Positions 42,801 to 52,546 of a stretch of DNA of 64,000 bases are shown piece after piece. Position numbers and translations under genes: made by a program. The DNA is from Symsagittifera roscoffensis (taxonomy: Eukaryota; Xenacoelomorpha; Acoela; Convolutidae), in NCBI RefSeq assembly GCF_963678635.1, contig NC_087070.1, positions 24,663,419-24,727,418 of the forward strand, read 5' to 3'. The notes under the pieces were generated by a model, which saw nothing but the letters and a program-made list of their open reading frames with translations, was not told where the DNA came from and ran no database searches. The first letter of the stretch is position 1, and each line of letters opens with the position of its first letter.

Positions 42801-45087
42801 ATGTCTTGGTTAACTGACTGGCCCTATAAACGGAACTCAATCGTTTCGGATTCAGTTCTGCAAAAAAGTCCTCTCTATGGTCTTAATCGAGACGGCTCTA
42901 CGTTGCGACAGATGACAATCCGCCGTAATTATTTTATCAAGCCATTTGATCACGCTTTATCGACCCAGTTGATCACGCTTGGTCAATGCAGCCCCTTCTA
43001 CAAGGAAGTCCGTAGCTTCTCACTTCACGACGTCTGCTAAGCGAACTGAAACACCATTTTTTCCTGGGAAAAAGTAAATTCGTTTTTGGAAATTTCAACA
43101 AACCATTTCTGTTGTTTTTCAATTTAAGCAAACTCATAAGCTTAACTGGTCTTATCAGGTGAATTGATCGCAATAGCTTTCTCGACTAGACCGTTTACAA
43201 TACCAAGAACCCGATCATCCTAGATGGATGCCATGAGTAGGTTAAATTGTTTGTAAATGAGTTTCATAAATGAGTTTCACCAAAACCAGTACCAAAACCA
43301 CTAAACTTTCTTAAATGCGAAAAAATGAAGAATTTTAAAATTTTTTTTTCATATTTTCTTGTTTTTTATTTAACCCCTCACACGCTATACTAAGTAAAAA
43401 AAAGATTGCTTGTTGCAATTCAATTTATGATGGTTTAAATTGCCTGTGACGCGAAAAGGTCAAAGTATACCGCGCGTTAATGATCTTAGTTGAATTTTTA
43501 GTGGTCAAGAAAGTCCCATCCCAAATTCAATCCTCTATGACTTGCAACAAATGGTGGCAGGTGAAATTTTTTGATTTTTGATTTTTTAATATTTTTTTTC
43601 AGGGAGTATAAAAAATCCGCCAAAATGGCTGGTTAAAAAGACGGATGATGAGCAAAATAAAGTTATCTCGAGCACAAACATTCCGCCATTCTCGTTGAAT
43701 TTCGGAACAATGAGTACTGAAAATGCAACTGTGACAAAGTTTCAAAAGCGAAATTTCATTTAAAATCATTTGCCGCTGAGTGCTATCTTCGTAATACAGC
43801 CTTTTTTTTATAAATCTTCAGCAAAATTTATCCAGAGATCAAACATCAGAAAAAAGATAGTGCCCCGCCTCTTTATCTTTGTTCTCAAAAAAGAGTTCAT
43901 TTCAGGTGTAAACTGGATGCGGAATCCAGAGGCAGTCCACGTCATCTCGGGAGATTTCGTCAACTCCAGCGCAATCCGTGAAAAATATAAGAAGCATGAG
44001 ACTAAAAAACATTATGGAACTGACGAAGTGGTTGCATCTTCATTTCATCACATCGGAAAGTGAGAAGCAAATTCGAAAAAAAAATAGTTGAAAAGCAGAG
44101 CAGAGCTACCTTTGCCGTTTGGAGCAAAAAAAACAGGCAGTTTCAGATTACCTTGAAACGTAAATTGTCTGATTGTTGGCTGCGCATAAGCACATTTTTT
44201 TGGAAATACCCGAGGTCTTTTTTCTTAGTCGGGTTTTTCATGTTCAGATTCCTGCTAACTATTCAACATAATGTCTAAACGTTCTGAAAGTGCAATATTT
44301 CTATGAAGACTTACTTCGCTACAAAGTTTCAAGTCGGCAGGAAATTTGATGTCAATTAAACAAAGAAGTTACTGAACTTTTTGAGCTGACTAACTTCAAT
44401 TTCAGACACCTTCTTCTATAAAGCTAGAAAACATATTCTCTTACATAAACTTAATGCGATGAACAAAACTTTTGGCCAAAACTCGTTTGTTGGAGCTCTG
44501 TGGAATGGTTTATTTCAATCAAGAAAAAAATGTTAGAACTAATTTTCCCTACAACTTTAAATAAGTTCAATTCAATTCAAAAGTTAAAAAGGAAAATATT
44601 GAAAATGATTTTTTTTAGTAATCTGCTGTTAATCAAACTGAGTCGTAAGCTGAACAACACCAACTGGATCGCCAGGTGTAACACCTCCGACACCTCCCGA
44701 CTGTTGTCTTTCATCATCGGCACCGGGTCCAGACATCCCACATCAATTCAGATTCCTGGAGATCTCACTTTCATATATGGACGCCAAAAGAAACAAGACT
44801 GCGCTCCTGGAAGCATCTGTATAACCGAGATGCCCCCAAAAGTCGTAGGGTTAACAGGAGAACACCCGGTAGGTATCAGAAATGACACCCCGACACTGTG
44901 TATGGGTGACGCCGGAAGTGCACTTTTTGATCCTAAGGTAGCGTGCATGTATGGCGTGGCATCCAGCTCTGGAGTACGCCAAGGTGAAAATGGCATAACT
45001 GAACACTGCACTGGCGATAATGTTTTCGCACATGTAACACCAAGTCATGAGGCTGCTATTCAAAAAATTATAGATGCCGGATACTAA
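21578..45087 (+). CDS. Trypsin-fold serine protease homolog lacking the whole catalytic triad
   Basis: Spliced model: 21578-21812, 43906-44059, 44619-45087; 285 visible residues, all junctions in phase. A Glu/Arg-rich pro-segment ends WEKR, then VVNG (the usual IVGG neo-N-terminus), CGGSVVAARYVLT (family CGGSLI..WVLT), a CMGDAGSAL motif and the C-terminal FAHVT...IIDAGY. The position of His57 is Lys (VLTHEKC for VLTAAHC), Asp102 is Asn (NNLLLIKL for NDIALLKL) and Ser195 is Ala (GDAGSAL for GDSGGPL). The mature domain of about 260 residues has normal length. It should therefore be a secreted non-catalytic binding or regulatory protein; known serine protease homologs act as cofactors or decoys, but this one's role is unknown. 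A signal-peptide exon must lie upstream and was not found. The first visible intron is 22 kb of repeats. Confidence 0.82.
21851..22051. mobile_element. family A short element with perfect 8-bp target duplication
   Basis: 201 bp, GGCTCTTTTTCC ... GGAAAAAGAGCC, flanked by CAGCTCTT at 21843-21850 and 22052-22059. It begins 38 bases after the exon donor. Confidence 0.9.
22705..22790 (-). mobile_element. family B end fragment
   Basis: AAGACTGCTCCTATCAGGGC ... GGTCTATGGAGCAGTAATAAC. Only the hairpin end and about 70 bp are present. The same fragment, shorter, is at 26178-26228 in the next unit. Confidence 0.75.
23081..23298. mobile_element. family A variant with perfect 8-bp target duplication
   Basis: 218 bp, GGCTCTTTTCCAG ... 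CTGGAAAAGAGCC, flanked by AAAAATCA at 23073-23080 and 23299-23306. Absent from the equivalent place in unit copy 2, so it came in after the tandem duplication. Confidence 0.9.
23320..25040 (+). pseudogene. decayed BEL/Pao gag-protease-RT, copy 1
   Basis: Frames broken by many stops and shifts. Recognisable pieces: a Gag domain start (FTGDPLDWPE), the segment WFTDLTSVRNQLF, a Cys-His motif (CFGCLGKAHSIKDC ... CDRKH), a protease-like segment (LQYTGSRVALIDK) and an RT piece near 24930-25030. These match the order expected of BEL/Pao. No LTRs were identified. Confidence 0.75.
25377..28560 (+). repeat. tandem ~3-kb unit, copy 2
   Basis: Same landmarks as copy 1 in the same order. It lacks the family A insertion at 23081 and most of the family B tail. 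By eye roughly 85-90% identical to copy 1. Confidence 0.8.
26370..28190 (+). pseudogene. decayed BEL/Pao gag-protease-RT, copy 2
   Basis: Same pieces as copy 1. The best-preserved open stretch is 27319-27822 (167 codons) covering the Cys-His motif CFGCLGKAHSIKDC and the protease-like segment. An RT fragment with FRKGAIAF and EQMLFQVKVKK lies at about 28046-28190. Confidence 0.78.
28561..30955 (+). repeat. tandem ~3-kb unit, copy 3 (deleted)
   Basis: Same landmarks, but about 1 kb covering the gag start is missing: sequence jumps from the ATTATGGCTAAACAATGAAAT landmark directly to the gag Cys-His region near 29385. It retains more of the RT than copies 1 and 2. Confidence 0.75.
29385..30665 (+). 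pseudogene. decayed BEL/Pao protease-RT, copy 3
   Basis: Starts in the Cys-His region, has the protease-like LQYTGSRVTLI and runs further into RT than the other copies: HHPVYYPHEPGKAGRV, SLNDKLLPGPNLLQKL and TVDIEQMFLQVKV match conserved BEL/Pao RT motifs. Several stops remain. Confidence 0.78.
30975..31410 (-). mobile_element. family B short element, 5' truncated
   Basis: Interior (AAGCCATATAAAGTAC, TATCGCGCGTTAAATT) and the hairpin end ACTTTCGTTACGAAAGTCGGAACAATG are present; the CAGGGC hairpin end is missing. Confidence 0.75.
31908..32107. mobile_element. family A short element
   Basis: GGCTTTTTTTCTTACCCCTCCC at the left (shortened here to its key words) and GGGTAGGAAAAAAGCC at the right; interior carries AAGACCAAATATGTTTGTCATAG like other copies. 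Confidence 0.7.
32505..32700 (+). mobile_element. family B fragment, diverged
   Basis: ATTGTTCCGACTTTCGAAG, GGAATATTTTTGCTCGATGTG and AAAGATATCACCTTCTTGAG follow the family order but diverge strongly; the second half is missing. Confidence 0.5.
32930..33455 (+). mobile_element. family B tail fragment followed by a full copy
   Basis: A tail piece (GGGAACATTCAAGGCTTTGC ... AACAAGTCTTG, 32930-32969) abuts a full copy starting TTGTTCCGACTTTCGTAATG and ending CAGGCAATCGGAATATTCAGCTCTTG. Confidence 0.75.
33690..34022. mobile_element. family A-like short element
   Basis: GGCTCTTTTCCATTTCCC at about 33697 and GTAGAAAAGAGCC ending at 34022. The interior differs from the other copies, so this could be a separate subfamily. 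Confidence 0.5.
34325..35232 (+). mobile_element. two family B copies head to tail
   Basis: First copy about 34326-34702, with an internal deletion near its end (jumps to AAGCTTCGCCCAGATACGAGCAGTC). The second copy, 34703-35232, is full length: TTGTTCCGACTTTCGATACGAAAG ... CAGGGCTTTGCCCTGATACG. The junction reads GAGCAGTCTTG then TTGTTCCG with one base overlap. Confidence 0.85.
35243..35566. mobile_element. hAT-like short element built from AGACAATTCAGCC words
   Basis: Target duplication ATTTTACC at 35235-35242 and 35567-35574. The left arm contains five AGACAA(T/C)TCRGCC words; the right arm holds the inverted form (GGCTGAATTGTCT) four times. About 90-bp arms around a unique 130-bp centre. 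Confidence 0.8.
35840..36180 (+). repeat. duplicated block, copy 1 (empty site)
   Basis: Matches 38475-39190 (CCAAT ... GGAGCTG.TTACTTAGACTCAAAT, GAATCCAGGATACAA, TACAGCATTCTTT, GTGCTGCGCCTT). Lacks the family B insertion found in the second copy. Confidence 0.7.
36548..36956. mobile_element. short element with ~60-bp terminal inverted repeats
   Basis: Left GCAAATCTGCTCACTAGTCC ... TTCCGGAAACATCGAAG, right the inverted form ending GACTAGTGAGCAGATTTGC. Arms almost identical; interior about 280 bp with no coding potential. Confidence 0.8.
37370..37600. repeat. 20-bp minisatellite in direct then inverted orientation
   Basis: GTAAGTGGAATCCGCAAAAT-type units occur four times in one orientation (37391-37464), then five times inverted (GCGGATTCCACTTACAATTT, 37472-37570). 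Related single words lie at 36660-36712 and 37618-37830. Confidence 0.85.
38475..39190 (+). repeat. duplicated block, copy 2 (filled site)
   Basis: Second copy of the 35840-36180 block, split by the family B element at 38516-38952. Confidence 0.7.
38516..38952 (-). mobile_element. family B short element with an apparent empty-site paralogue
   Basis: AAGACTGCGCGTATCAGGGCGAAGCCCTG ... TTACGAAAGTCGGAG, flanked by CAAT on each side; the paralogous block has a single CAAT at the corresponding point. Part of the interior is deleted. Confidence 0.75.
39191..39885. other. intron sequence, no feature seen
   Basis: AT-rich with no recognisable exon or repeat apart from a continuation of the duplicated block to about 39420. 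Confidence 0.5.
39886..40525. mobile_element. terminal-inverted-repeat element with ACAAAAGATACCA words
   Basis: Left TTTGGTTAAATATTCGG then ATGACAAAAGATCCC; right GGTATCTTTTGTCCTGACACC then AAATATTCAACCAAA. Both ends contain extra short AAGATACCA repeats. No coding capacity seen. Confidence 0.7.
40861..41092. repeat. 121-bp tandem duplication
   Basis: Unit starts ACGCAATAAGAAAAG (40861) and ACGCGATAAGAAAAG (40982). About five differences over the shared 110 bp. Contains CCTACCGGTAGG, a perfect 12-bp palindrome. GC-richer than its surroundings and open in two minus-strand frames, but without a recognised homologue. Confidence 0.8.
41093..42076. other. intron sequence, possibly decayed coding DNA
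   Basis: A 108-codon plus-strand stretch at 41426-41752 (with QTEQTWKSARNLVLQ) has near-coding composition and lies upstream of the BEL/Pao remnant. I cannot match it to a domain. Confidence 0.3.
42077..43150 (+). pseudogene. BEL/Pao RNase H-region remnant
   Basis: FDPIGLFAPYSVQRRLLL and LHGQQWNDYLPDDIKKF at 42146-42280 match the conserved post-RT segment of BEL/Pao polyproteins (DPLGLLAP...). Further on, in shifting frames, come TLSTPKLGG (RNase H PRLELLAA region), FVWTGSRITVLHC (WSDSxTVL), ENLADTRIRGLSAKAL (NPADxxSRG) and SWLTDWP. Frameshifts and stops throughout. Confidence 0.75.
43330..43710 (-). mobile_element. family B short element, diverged
   Basis: CACACGCTATACTAAGT, ATACCGCGCGTTAATGATC, CTGGTTAAAAAGACGGA and the end CATTCTCGTTGAATTTCGGAACAATGAG follow the family order at low identity. 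Confidence 0.6.
43906..44059 (+). CDS. protease-homolog exon: middle part
   Basis: Acceptor TTCATTTCAG ending at 43905; it completes a Gly codon, then VNWMRNPEAVHVISGDF ... VVASSFHHIG. Donor GTGAGA at 44060 in phase 2; joining to the next exon creates Asn where Asp102 normally is preceded by Asn. Confidence 0.85.
44619..45087 (+). CDS. protease-homolog last exon
   Basis: Acceptor TTTTTTTTAG ending at 44618; NLLLIKL, then Cys-containing loops, GDAGSAL and C-terminal helix; stop TAA at 45085-45087. Confidence 0.88.
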
Positions 45088-45799
45088 AACCTTCTTTAAC
45101 AAACTTGGAGGGCATGGGACTTTAAGGACTCTAATAGACATGAAATATGAAAAATGAGTTAAAAATTTTTTTTTTATCTGTAACCAAGATTTTCTAAGAA
45201 TACTAATAAAAACTTATTATAACCTGTGTTTGTCATGATTTTTTTTATTAATCACAAAAATTTCGGATGCAAAGTGACTTATCGTTTATGAAAATTGCGC
45301 TTTTTTCCATCTGATAACTGTTCGACCATTTTCCAGAAATTTTAGATTTTGACTATATCAATGTCAAAGCCAGATTTAAAAATTAATCTCTAAAAAACCA
45401 AACACCCATCACAGTTGACTTTATCTAATAACAAATAAAGGGTTTTTTGACATATTTATTAGGAGTAGAAATGACGATTAAAAGGCTTTGATACGATAGA
45501 AAACAGAGACCCCTTGACTAGTGAGTTACGCGAATAACACTCCATCGACCATACTTACTTCGCCCATTTTGTCCACATAAAAACAACCAATTTTCTTTGC
45601 TAAAGCTAAAGCAGAGCCTGGGATAATTGTTAAAATTTCTTTATCTTTTTGGCGCTTGGCGCAACGGTGTCTATTTTTATAAGTATCAATTTTTTAAATT
45701 TTGTCTGAATGTAACCAGAACACTGTTTCAAAGTATTTTAAATTGTTTTGCTCTTAAGCTTTGTTTAGTTATTATCATAGCGTACAGTCTTCTTCTGAT

Positions 45800-46026
45800 T
45801 TCAAGAGTTTTTTTGCAGTTTTCTAATGGTTCAAGAGCAGTTTTAGTTGCCGCTCAGTTCTATCTGTATCGGATCCAGATGTGCCATACCAAGCCCGATG
45901 CCAGGAGACCTTCCTTTGAGACAAGTCCGTTCGAGCGTTCCAAACAAAAGTACACCATCTATGGGCAACGGTATTTATTCTGTCGGTTGCTGTGCATGCA
46001 GAACAGAATGTTTCCACCACATTCAT
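45800..46026 (+). CDS. possible exon of unknown gene
   Basis: A GC-richer island (45840-46020) in AT-rich DNA follows an acceptor-like TTTTTTTGCAG. In the frame following it, SNGSRAVLVAAQFYLY ... YGQRYLFCRLLC and stop TAA at 46026-46028; a second frame (PGDLPLRQVRSSVPNKS ... GCCACRTECFHH) is equally open. No family is recognised. It may be an exon, a gene relic, or a duplicate of protease-homolog sequence. Confidence 0.25.
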
Positions 46027-49000
46027 AAGAAAATCACAACTTTTGTTTTCAGTTTTTTTTTTAAATGTTAGTGTCGTTTTTGTGAGTGGTGTGATAAGAG
46101 AACTTTACAAACGCGCATACAATTAAAGTTATCGGCAAATGTGAAACTTAATTTAAAAAAAATTAACACCAGCAAAAACATGAAAAAATTTTTTTTTAAA
46201 GTCTTAAGAATCTTAATCTAGCTTTTAATTTTTTTTTAGAAAACTTTGATAGCCAAAAATTGCTAAATAACGCTTCCATATCTAGTTCCTTTTAATTGAA
46301 AGCAAATTTTATAAGCTTGATTGACCAAATTCTTTCGATTTTTTATATAACGAAAGAGTTACTCGATTGTGTTAATTGCTCGAAATTGCACCAAAAATCG
46401 AAAACATTTCTAGAAATTTTTTGAAGACCGAGGAATTGATTTTCAATTTTCTAAACGCAACTAGAATCACGACTAGTAGAGTTCTAATATGATATATCAA
46501 TCGACCAATTCCAATGACTAGGTGTGATACCTGATTTTGCGGGGGAAATAAAAAGCTAAAACAAACCCAAATACAAATTTACTCACAAAAAGACTGCTCA
46601 AATATCAAGGCTGAGAGCTTATTGCTCGAACTGCCCTTTAATTGGTCTCTGTTACTTATTGGTTAGGCTCGATTAAAAATTGGTTTTGGACTGTCAATAA
46701 AAAACATCAGTTAGTTTGAGCCGTATAAAAAATATTTCCCTCAGCACTTAAAAATAAATTATAATCCTGCAACAAGATTAGCCCACAACAGGTTAACCCT
46801 TTCTTTATTGCCATTAAGTTGATTTAAATCAAGTCCTTCTACAACCATAGCATTATTCCAATTGAGGATAATAATTGAACCAGAGAAGCCCATCTTAGTT
46901 TACTTGATGCATTGTCATTTGAAAAAGTTGCTTTTCAATTAACGGGAAAAAAACAGAGTTTAAACATAGAAAAACTACATAGTGCTAATTGAAAATAACA
47001 AAAACCTGCTGATATTTTTGAACCACACTACTTTACTCATTGACAATGTCATAACATTCTACGACCTTTAATGTTTGAAACGGCCTTTCATTTTAATTTT
47101 TCTTCAAAAGACAATCAAATACTAGTAGTATCAGGCCATGAGTATTATCTTAAGCGCAAAAAAATTACTACGAATTGAAAGTGCTGGTATTAACCCACTC
47201 GCTAATGCCGAGCAGCAGCAGTTACGAGTGGAGAATTTTTTTCGAAACAAGGGATGAACATAACGATGATATTTCCACGGGAAAACCTGATACTCGGCTA
47301 GTTTCGAAAAACATCAAGTATCTGAGAAGTTATAGTAACTCAACCGTCAATGTTGCAACCGCAACTCAGTCAATAACCTACGAGAATGCAACTCGACTTG
47401 CGCTGCCAAATAAACAAAATTGAGCTCAGACTGCTAAGTGAGTGTGCAAGCTACGAGAACAGGTTTTACTTGTCTTGCCAGCAAACAAATTTTTAAAATA
47501 GCCAGTTTAACCAATAACTTTATAAAATTTTACAAGGGATAAACTGATCACGAGAGAAATAATTTTTTTTGGGCAACACTGTAAAGATACGTGTGTACAA
47601 AAAATCATACAATAAGTTGGCAGTTGGCTGATTGAACTTTCAAAGTCGCTCTTGAAATTTCTATGAACTTGATTCCATACTTTACTTCTTCAGGTCGTTA
47701 GTTCAGCAATAAGCCCACTAGCCTTTATGCGGTTTCACCAAACAAAATGAAAGAAACGTACCATTTTTTCTTAGATTCATTAAAAACACTAGCCTGAATA
47801 AAAGACCTGAAAACATTTTTCTGGACTTTGAGCAGGCCGCTATTCCCAACTTTCAGTGAGTTATCTCAAATTCAAAATTCTTGTGATGTTTCTAGCAGCT
47901 TTTACTAAACTAATTGGAAAATTGGGTTACAAAGGAGAATGAAAGAAGCCACGATTTTGCTTTAACACTTAAAATATTACCCTTATTGGTTTTTGAAAAC
48001 GAAGAAATGCAATATTAAAACAATGAACTAATCAAAATTATCACGTATTCACCACAAAAAAACCGAAAAATTGGGAAAAATCATTAAAATATTTTTGAAT
48101 ATTTTAAATCCATTCACTTCAAAGTCTCGTCCGCATAGAGAAACCCTTTTTCTTTTTTCATTTTTGAATCAAAGAGAAGCGGTTTAGCCAGAACAACAAA
48201 TATTTTTGAGCGTTGGCATTATGGCGTATTTCAGTCGATTGCAGCCCAGCTTATGAAAATTGCAAACTTTCCAGAAGACGCTTACATTGAAAAATCAATT
48301 ATTAAAACACCTACAATGCGTAACAAAGAAATAAACTACTGGGTTTTAAGTGAAAAACGAAACTATAGACTAAGTATCCGATAAACTAAGTGTTTATTCA
48401 TTTGTATAAAGCTTTGAAATAAAGTTTTTTTTGTCAACTGTTTCTCTATACAGCTTCCCTGTGACATAAAAATTTCTCTGTAGTGAACCGCATTAGGACA
48501 ATTCCTAGATGAATCTATCATTTCAATAAAATTTCGGTCAAAAATGTTGGTAATTGAAATCAGCTTAAGTTAGATCATTTTTCTGATGACAAACAGTATC
48601 AACTCTATATTTTATTTGAATTCAACTAATAAGTCTATAATTGACAAAAAAATCAAAAATATGTTCAAACTTGGAAAAATCAAATCTTTCTCGGCTAATA
48701 ACTAGAGTCAAGCCGGTCGGAGTAGCTTTCAAGTTTATATCAAAATCAATTTAAAATCTAGACTAACGGCAAGTCACTTTTGTTTAATTCTATAGTTTTT
48801 AACATTTTTATTGGACAACGTCTGGATAATTGAAATAATTTTGTCCTTGTGACAGTGAAATGGCGTTAAAACTGCAAGCAATTTTTCAAAAGGGCTTTCG
48901 AACTGACAAAAAAGCAATGCAAACTAATTGCGGTTTTTCAAAAAAAGTTCAATTTTGCCCTATTTCAAGAGCACAATTGAAAAATCTGTTAGATGATTCA

Positions 49001-49440
49001 ACAACAATTTGCCTTGTAATCGTTCAGAGCAAAAAAAACACAAATATTTGACAAAAAAGCACACATTTTACTTCAAAGAAGTAGTTTGATTTGGCTTAAA
49101 TTTGAAGGTCAGTATTTTTTCAGAAGTTTCATTCGTTGTCCGATAAATTCGTTAAAAGTTCTAAGCCGCATTGGCTTTCGCATTTGCATTCAACAGCGTG
49201 AACGTTAATTTGTTTTGCTTCGCAAAAGTTTTTTGCATTAAAATTTTGATAGTTACCGATGCTATGGTTCCGAATCCTATTTTCATTTTTTGTAATCTCA
49301 GTAGATCTGGTGACACATAGTGAAAATAAAACGAGGCAGTTTGACATCAATTTCATTTCAAAACGTATTAGAAGTAGTTTTATCAACTAAATTGATTTTT
49401 GTGTAATATTCATTTGAGTTTCAGCAAGTATAGGTTACTA
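46027..49440. other. 3.4 kb with no supported gene
   Basis: A diverged family B end fragment at 46589-46657 (AAGACTGCTCAAATATCAAGGC). An 82-codon stretch at 47175-47423 has coding-like composition (NSTVNVATATQSITYENATR) but no ATG, homologue or good splice sites. The rest is plain AT-rich sequence. Confidence 0.5.
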
Positions 49441-49444
49441 TTAT

Positions 49445-49966
49445 TGTTCCGACTTTCGATACGAAAGTAACGGAATATTTGTGCTCGGGTGGGTTTTTTT
49501 TCTTCTGACAAGACTCGTCTTCTTAACTAGCAATTTTTGAGGGATTTTTTTGAAAATTATTCGAAAAGTATTGTTGTCTTGAGCTTAATTTGAAAAGATA
49601 TATCACCTTTGATCAATTTTTGTGAAGTTATGAGGGTGTAAAAATCGCCATTTTGGACAATTTGGGACAAGTACCGAGCGATAAGTTTCGCTCTATTAGC
49701 GCGTAAGCGGAGATTTATTTCGTCCGAGAAATTGTTCCAAATTGGCTGAAGGAAGCTTAATCGCCATAATTGATGTGTTATTAAGAACGAAATTTATCAC
49801 TTTTTACTTATATGGGGTGTGGGGGGATGATTTTCACAAAAACCTCAATTTTTTTTAAAAAATTCAATATTATTTTTATTGCCTTTTTTTCATGCTAAAA
49901 CAGCTCCGTTGACCTTAACAGGCATTCTAAACATTCAGGGCTTCGCTGTGATACGAGCAGTTTTGT
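49445..49966 (+). mobile_element. family B short element, full length
   Basis: TTGTTCCGACTTTCGATACGAAAG ... CAGGGCTTCGCTGTGATACGAGCAG. About 520 bp; hairpin 1 is perfect and hairpin 2 has one mismatch. Confidence 0.85.
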
Positions 49967-50109
49967 TTACTTTTGAGTCGAACGCTTTTTTATAACTCAT
50001 ACAACAGTGGGAAGCTAAATATAACCTCATCATTGAATTTTGAGGTTTTAACTGCTAAATGAGTATAAGTTGTGTTTATGTCTGCACCATTTACGCTCAA
50101 TTTTTCAGT

Positions 50110-50181
50110 TTTTTCACGATGAAAAATGTCACGATTAGCATAATTTAGAACTAAGAGCTAAGTCAACAGGCGGGCCTCTGC
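50110..50181 (+). repeat. ~70-bp flank shared by both sides of the old Ty3/Gypsy element
   Basis: GATGAAAAATG ... TTAGAACTAAGAGCTAAGTC ... GGGCCTCTGC abuts the left LTR. A near-identical copy is at 56210-56281, displaced 33 or more bases beyond the right LTR. Confidence 0.8.
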
Positions 50182-50395
50182 TTTTGATAACGTGAATCAA
50201 GCAGTAAGTAAATTCCGACAATAAGTGTAACTTAATCTTACAAAATTGAATCCAAGAGTAACAATAGAGGTCAACCAAGGGTGGCAGACAATGCGAAAGG
50301 TCAGCACCTGTCAACAGACTAATTAGCACCACGATTGACAGTTGATTGATAGCTATTACTTAAACTCTCACGTTCTGAATTAGCACCATATGACA
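50182..50395 (-). repeat. 3' LTR of the old Ty3/Gypsy element
   Basis: TTTTGATAACGTGAATC ... ACCATATGACA, 214 bp, the same length as its partner. The left terminus has lost the TG. Confidence 0.88.
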
Positions 50396-50870
50396 CTCCT
50401 CCTTCAATAACTTAAAACTTTAAATGACTGAATACTGCTAGATGTTGATTGTAAAGTTATGCAAGAAACTGACAAAAATACTGACTGATGAATTTTAAAA
50501 ATAATGAAATATTTTAAGTAACGACGGTTTTAGACAACTAAATAAATCACTCAGTGGTTATATGGAGTTTGAGTTTTAGACCAATAATGATCAACCCTCT
50601 CCCTGGGCTCACAATAATTTTTCACTCTTAACTTTTCAAGTTACTCTTCCTCCTCTCTGTCATTTGTGCTAGCTATGTAGTTGATCATCACCCCTCCCTT
50701 TTTCGTCAACCTCTTCGCGACGCTGTTTCGTCCAGGCTATTGTCCTGGCTGCTGTAGGAGACCAATTTAGCTTTCCGTGTTGCCTTGCGTTTCTTATCCG
50801 CGAGTGCCGGTCATTTAGGCCGCTGCGCGCTGGATTAGTGTAATTTTCACTTCCAGTATCTAGGACCGGA

Positions 50871-51209
50871 TTACTTCTTTTGTCGCCCCGTTTCCCGTGT
50901 TGATCTTGGTCCTTGTTGGTCCTGCTCGCGTATTGGTCCTGCTGGCGTGGTTATTTCTTTTGACGGTCCTGCTTGTGTGTCTGCTGTTGCCCTTGTCGCC
51001 CGTTTTACTGAAATGTTTGGTAGATTGTCGCTCTCATTCGATTCTGACCCACTATTTTCGATTCGTCGTCCGGTTCTTTTCCGCTGCTGGTTTTCGGCGT
51101 TAGCTTTGTTCTTGGCCCGTTCTTTTATTTGTTGCGGATTTGGCGGCGCTAAGTACGCTCTGGTTTTCTTCGCCTTTGGCTTCGTTGCCAAACCCGATTT
51201 CCTAAGCAC
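50871..51209 (-). pseudogene. C-terminal extension remnant of the old element
   Basis: 112 open codons: Lys/Arg/Pro-rich, with SGSESNESDNLPNISVKR. Position and composition correspond to the Ser/Pro/basic extension after integrase in the young element. Confidence 0.5.
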
Positions 51210-51390
51210 AACCCCGTTGTTTAGCGTTAACTCTGTGCTTTTATTTTTGAATGGATTAGTTATGACCTTTCTAAATTTCGGTTTCCGGTTCGCTGATACA
51301 ATGAGCCAGAGGTCTCGGTTGTCGGCTTTGTCCCGCAGATTTTATGATAGACGGTTCATTGTCTTGATTTCCCGTCTGCTCATCAGTTAG

Positions 51391-52224
51391 CTAGCGCGAA
51401 TGGCTCCTGTGCTTGAGGTCGTAAGCAAGAACTGACCTCCCGCCCCATTTAATCTCGGTAGGGTGTGGCATGCCCCTCACATTCGCGTCAGCTTCATCTA
51501 AGCAAGCATTCTTCGTTTTAATTATTCTATACCAATTCAGATTTTGGAGGGAGGGTTTTTTCGTAAGATTTCTTAGCACTGTATTTGCTTCTCGACCGTG
51601 GTGCTCCTCGAATGGCGAGATTTGCAAAGTTGCGTTCTATAAGAATCTGAGAGCAGCAAGGGCCCTTTCGATCATTTTTCCAAGGGTTCCAAATGTTTTT
51701 CTTGTACGAAAGTCAGTATCGAGTTGTTAAGGCTACCGATGGTGCGCTCTACACATCCGGTTGCCCAGTAGTCATTTACCGGTGATTTTATGATTTCTAT
51801 ACCCTCCCCATTACAGAAAGAATTTACTTTGTATGACATAGAACTTGTTCCCTGGTCCACGTGGATTTTCCTGGGTACGCCGTAGCACGTATTTCTAATA
51901 CTCGTTTAGGTAAATAATGGGACCCCAAAAATTAAGTTGAACCGATTCGTTAGGTTTTTTTGGTTCAGGTATATTTCCAATCTGATTTTTACTTAAAAGG
52001 GGTTTTAAGTTCTTACCGGCGGTTGTACACTCCGGACCATTTTCAACTATTGAGGCAATCGACCGGTAACTGTAAGGATACCAGGCGTCTGTGGCAACAT
52101 CAAACATGTTAATTTTTTTGTGGTGGAGTGTGTGAATTCGATTATTAAGTGCGGTTTGAAGATTCATAGGTATAACGAGTTTCTCATCCATCCAAACAAA
52201 CTTTTCCTTCACCAAAAAAATCAT
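51391..52224 (-). pseudogene. integrase remnant of the old element
   Basis: Order on the minus strand: KFVWMDEKLVIPMNLQ (entry segment), a partial zinc motif (GPECTTAGKN, first Cys lost), VQLNFWGPIIYLNEY (core start, catalytic Asp changed to Asn), MDQGTSS and CVERTIGSLNN (E of the DDE). Stops separate these pieces, so no active enzyme is expected. Confidence 0.75.
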
Positions 52225-52546
52225 TTACAAGTTAGGAACAATTGCGCGGCTCATAACCGAAAATTTTTTGTGGATTTTGGTCTTTTGTTTTGAGTAAGTC
52301 TCTGATTGCTCTAAATTGAGGTTCGGAAATGTAATTGGACGCAACAAATTGTAAATTAAATAACTCAGGAAGGTGATTTTGCTCACAATTTTATATACGC
52401 GGGTTACAATTGACATGAACAGAGTGTTTGGGTCCACCGGTGGAATTGTTTCGCCTTTAAATGCTGAAGGTAAAGATAAGGTTGTATTTGTTCTATATGA
52501 TATTGGTAATCGCTTCTAATCGTCTCCTTGGTAATCGCTTCTAAAT

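Noticed and set aside
45847-46071. Cys-rich secreted peptide (GCCACRTECFHH) in the second frame
   Set aside because: No ATG or signal sequence, and the overlapping frame is equally open; kept only as one weak exon candidate.
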